NCBI GenBank assembly: GCA_035294465.1
Contig: DATGKW010000075.1
Location: forward strand, 1 to 11,727
DNA from: Paraktedonobacter sp035294465
Lineage (GTDB): Bacteria > Chloroflexota > Ktedonobacteria > Ktedonobacterales > Ktedonobacteraceae
Direction: 5' to 3'
DNA: 11,727 bases
Within the stretch, counting starts at the first letter, position 1; each line of letters opens with the position of its first letter. A program made the position numbers and the translations under genes. The notes beneath the pieces are model-generated. The model was not told where the DNA came from and made no database searches. It was given only the letters and a program-made list of their open reading frames with translations. Positions 7,200 through 11,727 of this stretch are shown piece after piece.

Positions 7200-7598
7200 A
7201 TGTTGCCAGAAAGTGATGCCATTGTCGCCAGAGGGCGAAGAGCAGGACAAAGAAAGCGCTGGTACAAGCCTGTGCGCTGCTCTATCTGTACAAATTTTAT
7301 CTGGTTTCGCCTCTATGCGCTCAAAGAAACGGATGAAGCGCCGGAACCGCGCCAGGAATGGCTGCTCTGCCAATCTTGTCTCAAGGCACTTCAGGAAGAG
7401 ATGAGCCGCTCGTCTCTCCGCTCGCCGGTACGCCTGCGGATTGCAATGGGCCTGGTGGCCGCCGAACGCTCACCCAAAGCGTACCTGAGCGAACAACGCG
7501 TATTCGAGCGAGAGTTTGCCTGGATGGTGTGGGCGCTCATTCTCTTTGCCCTCTTCCACGCGGTGATCTTCCTGATTATCTTCGCAGTCCCACGCTAA
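7200..7598 (+). CDS. Membrane-anchored CxxC/CxxC (zinc-ribbon-like) protein
   Basis: 132 aa, family not recognised. The N-terminus is basic (RGRRAGQRKRWYKP). Two CxxC pairs, C27-SI-C30 and C57-QS-C60, are 26 residues apart and are likely to form a zinc ribbon or a redox-active cluster. A strongly hydrophobic segment at about 106-130 makes a C-terminal membrane anchor, so the cysteine part would face the cytoplasm if it is tail-anchored (inference). There is no good Shine-Dalgarno site before the ATG at 7200, so the start is tentative; no other in-frame ATG precedes the Cys pairs. The sigma-factor gene begins 62 nt after its stop, suggesting a common transcript and perhaps a sensing role. Confidence 0.65.
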   Translation: MLPESDAIVARGRRAGQRKRWYKPVRCSICTNFIWFRLYALKETDEAPEPRQEWLLCQSCLKALQEEMSRSSLRSPVRLRIAMGLVAAERSPKAYLSEQRVFEREFAWMVWALILFALFHAVIFLIIFAVPR

Positions 7599-7649
7599 CT
7601 TGCCCCTGCCTTATGGAACCTTTTCCTGCCGCTTGCCGTAGTTCATCAC

Positions 7650-7661
7650 AGGAGAAAGGAG
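7650..7661 (+). promoter_or_regulatory. Overlapping ribosome-binding sites for the sigma factor
   Basis: AGGAGAAAGGAG contains two Shine-Dalgarno-like cores. AGGAG at 7650-7654 is 6 nt before a GTG at 7661; AAAGGAG at 7655-7661 is 5 nt before a second in-frame GTG at 7667. Either start works and differs by two residues. Confidence 0.6.
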
Positions 7662-8218
7662 TGACCGTGTCAACCTGTGAAGATACGCTGATCGAGCAAG
7701 CCAAACAGGGCGACCAGGAGGCATTTCGCCAGATCTGGGATGAGCACCACGCGGTAGCCATGGCGGCAGCTCTGCGACTCTGTCATCAGCCGGGGCTAGC
7801 TGAAGATATCACTCAGGGAGCGTTCCTGCTGGCATGGCGCGGCCTGCCACGCTTTCAGCCTGGCCTACCCTTTCGCCCCTGGTTGATGCGCATTCTCTAT
7901 CGCCATGCCCTGGACGTGATGGAACGCCAGCGCGTCTACCTGCAGCCTCTCTCTCCTATTACGCTGGAAGCGCCGGTTCGTTCATCCGGCCTCTACGAAC
8001 GCGATCCGCAGGAACTGATCGCAGAGCGCGAGGAGGTGAGTCGCGCTCTGGCGCGGCTGAACACCAATCAGCGGCGGGTAATCGCGCTACGCTATGGGGC
8101 CGATCTGAGCGAGGCAGAGATTGCCCAGGTGCTGGGCTGGCCCATTGGCACGGTCAAATCGCGTCTCAATCGTGCGCGGGAACACCTGCGCGTTTTCTTG
8201 CTGGATGAAAGGGGGTAG
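7661..8218 (+). CDS. ECF (extracytoplasmic function) RNA polymerase sigma factor
   Basis: 185 aa, normal ECF length. It directs RNA polymerase to promoters of a stress or signal regulon. Region 2 spans about residues 7-92: EQAKQGDQEAFRQIWDEHH, AEDITQGAFLLAWRGLPRF (48-66) for core binding and -10 recognition, then FRPWLMRILYRHALD (71-85). Region 4 spans about 124-180: ALARLNTNQRRVIALRYGAD, then LSEAEIAQVLGWPIGTVKSR (149-168), the helix-turn-helix for the -35 element. Start is a GTG (7661 or 7667). The next gene begins 9 nt after the stop, so translation is probably coupled. No typical HxxxCxxC zinc anti-sigma factor follows; the neighbouring membrane proteins are candidates for its controller. 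The ECF subgroup and target promoter are unknown. Confidence 0.92.
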   Translation: MTVSTCEDTLIEQAKQGDQEAFRQIWDEHHAVAMAAALRLCHQPGLAEDITQGAFLLAWRGLPRFQPGLPFRPWLMRILYRHALDVMERQRVYLQPLSPITLEAPVRSSGLYERDPQELIAEREEVSRALARLNTNQRRVIALRYGADLSEAEIAQVLGWPIGTVKSRLNRAREHLRVFLLDERG

Positions 8219-8227
8219 TTGTCGATT

Positions 8228-9007
8228 ATGTTCCAGAAAAATGCACATATCAGAGCCGGAGAGATGCCGTCTCAGGATCTCGAAGAGCGCCTCGCAGCCT
8301 ATTATGGCCCAACCCTGCCACCGCGCGCGCTGCCGGAAACCTCCTGGCTCCAGGTGCGCGATGGGTTAGAGAAGGCACGCCGCGCGCCGCAGCGTGCTCA
8401 GACAGCACCGCCAGTTCTTGAGGAAACGTTTGGCGCACTGCTCACGCGAGTCAATTATCGCTATCCTTATCCGGTGCTGCGCTGTGATTTCAGTTCGCGC
8501 ACAACGACGCCGCGCGCGCGAATTTCGCTCCTTAGTCGCGGCCAGGTCAGGCTAGCGCTGCCCGAACAGAAGTGGCGTACGCTCCAGCCGGTTGAGATCG
8601 AGGTATTGTTGGCAGCCGGGCTGGCCCGCAGCGCACGCGCATCTCGCCCGCTCTTCCTGCTGCCGCGTGCGCTTTTTGCCGTGAGCCTGTCACTGGCCAT
8701 ATGCGCCCTGTTGTTTAGTGCCACAGATCGCCGTTATCTCTGGATCTTTTGCGCCGCGCTGGCCTGCTGCCTGGCCGGAACCTACCTGATCTTCTGGCAG
8801 ATGCGCGCGCTGGCCTTTCGCGGAGATCGCCAGGCCGTGGCATGGCTGGGGCGCGAGCGCGTTTGCCAGGGCCTGCACCTGCTCGCCGAACACGATCACC
8901 CGCAGCGCCGACCCGCCTGGGGCGAACCCTCACTGGCCGAACGTATCAAGCGAGTCTGCGACTCGCCGGTGACGACCAGGGATGAACACCTGACCCTGGT
9001 GGGTTAG
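8228..9007 (+). CDS. Two-TM protein resembling a catalytically inactive M48 peptidase
   Basis: 259 aa, no firm family match. Residues 106-137 (QVRLALPEQKW, RTLQPVEIEVLLAAGLARSA) follow the pattern around the active site of M48 peptidases (HtpX/Ste24 type: ..LpxxxL.LsxxElxAVLAHELGH), but AGLAR stands where HEXXH should be. Two membrane segments follow (about 143-165 and 170-189). Next comes ALAFRGDRQAVAWLGRERVC (194-213), which resembles the M48 ..EfxADrxAvxL.. motif without its metal ligand, and GEPSLAERIKRV (232-243), similar to the HPxxxeRI tail of that family. If right, this is a pseudoprotease. Translation is probably coupled to the sigma gene; AAAGGGGG ends 12 nt before the ATG, and a TTG at 8219 is an alternative start. 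A role as membrane-bound anti-sigma factor or sensor is inferred from position. Confidence 0.55.
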   Translation: MFQKNAHIRAGEMPSQDLEERLAAYYGPTLPPRALPETSWLQVRDGLEKARRAPQRAQTAPPVLEETFGALLTRVNYRYPYPVLRCDFSSRTTTPRARISLLSRGQVRLALPEQKWRTLQPVEIEVLLAAGLARSARASRPLFLLPRALFAVSLSLAICALLFSATDRRYLWIFCAALACCLAGTYLIFWQMRALAFRGDRQAVAWLGRERVCQGLHLLAEHDHPQRRPAWGEPSLAERIKRVCDSPVTTRDEHLTLVG

Positions 9008-9039
9008 CCCATCCTTTCAGCAAAGGAGCATGATGCATC

Positions 9040-9423
9040 ATGGCTATCAAAATCGAGCCGGAACTTGAGCCGCCGCCAACCCAGACCAGGCCAGAACGAC
9101 GCCACTCGGACGGCTGGTTTACGCGTATTCAACGCCGGGTCAAGCTGGCAATGTCAGGCGACGACGAGGAATTATTAATCACAAATAACACAGCTATTTC
9201 ATGGCATGTGTACCACAAAACCCACCTGCTGGGCATTATTGATCCAGGCGAGACACGCCTCTTCCTCCTGCAAAAGCGCGGCATACTCAACGTGCGCCCC
9301 AGCCAGCAGAGCGACGCGGTCGAGTATCTGGTGCTCGACCTCAACCCGCGCATCGAGCGCGTAGAGATCTATCGCCGGCGCATGGCCCAGGAAATGGACG
9401 TGTACGACATGCGCGCGGCCTGA
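9040..9423 (+). CDS. Conserved-looking small beta-rich protein of unknown function
   Basis: 127 aa, not recognised. There is no signal peptide or membrane segment. The first 40 residues are polar and Pro/Arg-rich; residues about 44-105 (EELLITNNTAISWHVYHKTH, then LLGIIDPGETRLFLLQKRGI) alternate hydrophobic and polar residues with NNT and DPGE turns, as expected of a small beta-sandwich. A short basic helix ends the protein (IYRRRMAQEMDVYDM). AAAGGAG stands 11 nt before the ATG at 9040; two nearer ATGs at 9030 and 9033 are out of frame. It lies 32 nt after the pseudo-M48 gene and is probably the last gene of the sigma-factor operon. Function cannot be named. Confidence 0.65.
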   Translation: MAIKIEPELEPPPTQTRPERRHSDGWFTRIQRRVKLAMSGDDEELLITNNTAISWHVYHKTHLLGIIDPGETRLFLLQKRGILNVRPSQQSDAVEYLVLDLNPRIERVEIYRRRMAQEMDVYDMRAA

Positions 9424-9511
9424 AAGCGCCTGGTTTTCCCCAACTCGTCTCTGCATACTATACAATATCCACCAGAAACGATAGACCTTACCAAACTAAG
9501 GAGGGTGGGCT

Positions 9512-10855
9512 ATGCTTGCAACATTACAGGAGCGCCTGGGTGCGAAAGTAGTAGTTGATCCAGCGGTATTGGAAGCACACGGGCAAGATAAGAATTATCC
9601 GCAAGTCTTTCCACCACTGGCAGTTGTTTTTGCCGAATCGGTTGCCGATGTGCAGGAAACGCTGAGTTGGGCACAAGAGATGAAGGTTCCGGTGATTGCC
9701 TATGGAGCCGGTAGCAGCCTGGAGGGCCAGTTAACGCCACAACAACCGGTGATTAGCCTCGATCTCTCGCGCATGAAACGCGTACTCTCGGTGCGACCAG
9801 CAGATTTTCTGGTCGAAGTCGAGCCAGGGCTGACGCGCGAGGAGCTGAACGCGGCCATTGCTGAGACAGGACTGTTTTTCCCGGTCGATCCGGGCGCTAA
9901 CGCCACTCTGGGCGGCATGGCAGCCACCAATGCCAGCGGCACCACAACAGTGCGCTATGGCGGAATGCGCGCCAACATCGCCGAGATGGATGTCGTACTG
10001 GCCAGCGGTGAGTTGCTTACCCTGGGCCGGGCAGTGCGCAAAACGAGCAGCGGCTACGATCTGAAGGATCTCTTCATCGGCTCGGCAGGCACTCTAGGCA
10101 TTATCACACGCCTGGTGCTGCGCGTCTATCCGCAGCCGGCCTTTGTCCACACCCTGCGCGTCTTCTTCCCTGGATTGCGCGAGGCCAGCGAGGCCGCGTA
10201 TCGCATCATGGCCAGCGCACTGCCGGTCGCGCGTCTGGAACTGCTGGACGAACTGAGCATTGGCTTTATCAATCGCGACCTCAAACAGAACTACCCCGAA
10301 AAGCCCGCGCTCTTCCTTGAATTTCACAGCTCCACCGCCGCAGCCAGCGCCGAAGAATCGCGGCTAGCCGAACAACTGATGCGTGAGGTTGGTGCGCTGG
10401 ATGTCACCACCGCCAGCAGCGCGGAGGAGCGTGCTGCGCAGTGGGAAGCTCGCCATAATTACTACTGGGCAGTTGTTCACTGCAACCCCGGCTGCATTCC
10501 CTACAGCACTGATACGGCTGTACCGCTTTCACGTGTGACCGATCTGGTGCTCTATGCGCAGCAATTGCTCAGCGAGATGAACCTGCCAGGCAGCATTGTG
10601 GGCCACGTCGGCGACGGCAACTTCCATACCCTGGTCGCGATTTCGCAGGATCAATGGGAGCAAGCCGAAGAATACTCTCTGCGCCTGACCAAACGCGCGC
10701 TGGAACTGGGTGGCACGGCCAGCGGAGAACATGGGATTGGCCTGGTCAAAAAGAAGTTTCTGCGCGAAGAGCACGGCGCAGCAGTCGATTGGATGCGACA
10801 GATAAAAGGGCTATTTGACCCACAAAATCTACTGAACCCTGGGAAAATTTTCTAA
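9512..10855 (+). CDS. FAD-binding D-2-hydroxyacid dehydrogenase, D-lactate dehydrogenase/GlcD type
   Basis: 447 aa. It oxidises a D-2-hydroxy acid, most likely D-lactate or glycolate, to the 2-oxo acid with FAD and passes electrons to the respiratory chain. The PCMH-type FAD domain covers about 35-207: VIAYGAGSSLEG (61-72) binds the pyrophosphate, then DPGANATLGGMAATNASGTT (126-145), and GYDLKDLFIGSAGTLGIIT (181-199). The C-terminal oxidase domain has GHVGDGNFH (364-372), with His365 and His372 as the family metal ligands, SGEHGIG (404-410) and the closing NPGKIF. Length and layout match LDHD/Dld2-like enzymes better than membrane Dld of E. coli. No Fe-S subunit gene (GlcE/GlcF) is next to it, which favours a single-subunit D-lactate dehydrogenase. 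AAGGAGGG lies about 7 nt before the ATG. TATACAAT at 9459-9466 may be part of its promoter, without a clear -35. Confidence 0.9.
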   Translation: MLATLQERLGAKVVVDPAVLEAHGQDKNYPQVFPPLAVVFAESVADVQETLSWAQEMKVPVIAYGAGSSLEGQLTPQQPVISLDLSRMKRVLSVRPADFLVEVEPGLTREELNAAIAETGLFFPVDPGANATLGGMAATNASGTTTVRYGGMRANIAEMDVVLASGELLTLGRAVRKTSSGYDLKDLFIGSAGTLGIITRLVLRVYPQPAFVHTLRVFFPGLREASEAAYRIMASALPVARLELLDELSIGFINRDLKQNYPEKPALFLEFHSSTAAASAEESRLAEQLMREVGALDVTTASSAEERAAQWEARHNYYWAVVHCNPGCIPYSTDTAVPLSRVTDLVLYAQQLLSEMNLPGSIVGHVGDGNFHTLVAISQDQWEQAEEYSLRLTKRALELGGTASGEHGIGLVKKKFLREEHGAAVDWMRQIKGLFDPQNLLNPGKIF

Positions 10856-10900
10856 AAAGATATCCCTATTTGCCCAGTTCGCCACGTTTAATTCAAAGTG

Positions 10901-10980
10901 AGGCCGGGCGGAAAGTCGCGCGAGTAGTGCGTGTTCTCGTCAACGCGTACTTAGCGAGGGGGGACTAACCGCCTGGGCCT
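10901..10980 (+). ncRNA. Candidate structured RNA element (long bulged hairpin)
   Basis: The outer stem pairs 10901-10911 with 10969-10980 (11 bp, one G-U, a single bulged G at 10975). A symmetric AA/AA internal loop follows, then AGTC/GACT (10914-10917 with 10963-10966). The apical helix pairs 10926-10935 with 10942-10951 (10 bp including two G-U pairs) closed by a 6-nt loop. The two G-U pairs in the apical helix mean pairing is better as RNA than as a DNA palindrome. It begins 45 nt after the dehydrogenase stop. The following GTTTCGTT is only weakly U-rich, so it may be an elaborate terminator or an independent RNA. I do not match it to a known family. Confidence 0.45.
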
Positions 10981-11088
10981 GTTTCGTTCGTAGGAAAAGC
11001 AGTCCGTTTCCGGTGGAGATGCAGACACAAACCAGGAAAATATGGCTAGTTCTGGAGAAAAGACCAGCTATGATGGGAGAAAGAGAAC

Positions 11089-11094
11089 TATAAT
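11089..11094 (+). promoter_or_regulatory. Possible -10 element before the last gene
   Basis: Exact TATAAT, about 38 nt upstream of the next ATG and in an AT-rich stretch. No convincing -35 is found at 16-18 nt, so the assignment is tentative. Confidence 0.35.
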
Positions 11095-11131
11095 AAAGAC
11101 AACTATATACATTTAGCATGGAGGTTCATGT

Positions 11132-11727
11132 ATGCCGTCTGCCTTAGTCACGGCAGTCTTATTTGTCCTGGTGTTCCTGATCGTTGGTAGCTTTCTATTT
11201 AGCGCGTGGCTTGCTCACCGGCGGCATATGCGCAAATACAAAAGTCAGTCGTCCGATCTAAGCACCACGACGGGCCGGATGATGGTGGTAGTACAACTGC
11301 TGGACGGTTCGGTAGTAGGTGTGGAGAACCCGTTGCCCACCTCCGTGACGAATAAACTGCCCGTAGTGGTGCCCTCAGCTCATCTACCACAGAGCTGGTA
11401 CAATCGGCGCCGCACGATGGTTTCCCTGGGTCTGCTCGCTATGTTGCTGATCGGGATATTCATTCAAACCGGGGCGGCGGGCGATGTCTTTCATACGCTT
11501 ACTCAGGGCATCAGCCTCAGCTCGCAGTCATCCTCCGCTCTCGATCTACAAACCGGCTTCCAGCCCGTCCCCTTCAGCGCCAGCGCAAATATCGTGCGCG
11601 TGGATTCGGCAGCCCGCGATCAATATTACACCGATTACCAGTACCAGGTCTGGTCGTACTCCTCCTGTTCGGGCATCTCGATGGAAGAGGTTATGAACGC
11701 ATATGGACGCCATTATATTGCTGCCGA
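11132..11727 (+). CDS. Membrane protein with C39-like cysteine peptidase motif (3' end outside window)
   Basis: At least 198 aa, open to the window edge. It starts MPSALVTAVLFVLVFLIVGS, a first membrane segment (about 4-27), followed by a basic stretch. A cytoplasmic-like loop contains TGRMMVVVQLLDGSVVGVEN (47-66). A second membrane segment lies at about 97-113, then a Ser-rich linker. The last part reads YQVWSYSSCSGISMEEVMNA followed by YG; Ser-x-Cys-Ser-x-x-x-Met-x-x-Val-x-x-x-Tyr-Gly resembles the region around the catalytic Cys of C39/papain-like peptidases, which makes Cys179 the candidate nucleophile. The His and Asp partners would lie beyond the window. GGAGG at 11120-11124 is 7 nt before this ATG; an ATG at 11128 is in another frame and too close. 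The peptidase reading is inference; a non-catalytic fold is possible. Confidence 0.6.
   Translation, partial: MPSALVTAVLFVLVFLIVGSFLFSAWLAHRRHMRKYKSQSSDLSTTTGRMMVVVQLLDGSVVGVENPLPTSVTNKLPVVVPSAHLPQSWYNRRRTMVSLGLLAMLLIGIFIQTGAAGDVFHTLTQGISLSSQSSSALDLQTGFQPVPFSASANIVRVDSAARDQYYTDYQYQVWSYSSCSGISMEEVMNAYGRHYIAA

Noticed and set aside
1..11727. tRNA, rRNA, CRISPR array, insertion sequence or phage genes
   Set aside because: No cloverleaf with a GTTCRA-like arm, no regularly spaced direct repeats, and no transposase, integrase or structural phage motif was found on either strand by eye.

Overview
The window looks like chromosomal DNA of a moderately GC-rich soil-type bacterium, most likely a Chloroflexota of the Ktedonobacteria class. 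This placement is inference. It rests on overall gene style, the mix of an ECF sigma factor with unusual membrane partners, and a membrane-anchored protein with a C39-like Cys motif of a kind I associate with that class. No rRNA, tRNA, insertion sequence, CRISPR array or phage gene is visible.

Left part (1-2937, minus strand): a family 2 glycosyltransferase with an unusual N-terminal module resembling the C-terminal tail of cysteinyl-tRNA synthetase, followed by a cytoplasmic gamma-glutamyltransferase-family enzyme (ggt-like).

Middle part (2938-7004, plus strand): divergent from ggt is an incomplete oligopeptide/dipeptide-type ABC importer. It has a family 5 lipoprotein and two permeases but no ATPase genes. 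The shared intergenic region holds good promoter-like pairs in both directions, and a 14-bp perfect palindrome sits at the expected transcription start of the importer. A perfect 32-bp inverted repeat with a 5-nt loop separates the binding-protein gene from the first permease. The likely common theme is uptake and breakdown of gamma-glutamyl or other small peptides.

Right part (7200-9423, plus strand): a four-gene set that looks like a regulatory operon. It encodes a membrane-anchored CxxC/CxxC protein, an ECF sigma factor, a two-TM protein that resembles a catalytically dead M48 peptidase, and a small beta-rich protein of unknown role. I see no classical zinc-binding anti-sigma factor, so the membrane proteins are candidates for the sensor or anti-sigma role.

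End (9512-11727, plus strand): a D-lactate dehydrogenase/glycolate oxidase-type FAD enzyme. Next is an intergenic region with an 80-nt element that can fold into a long, well-paired RNA hairpin. Last is the 5' part of a membrane-anchored protein with a C39-like cysteine peptidase motif, cut by the window edge.
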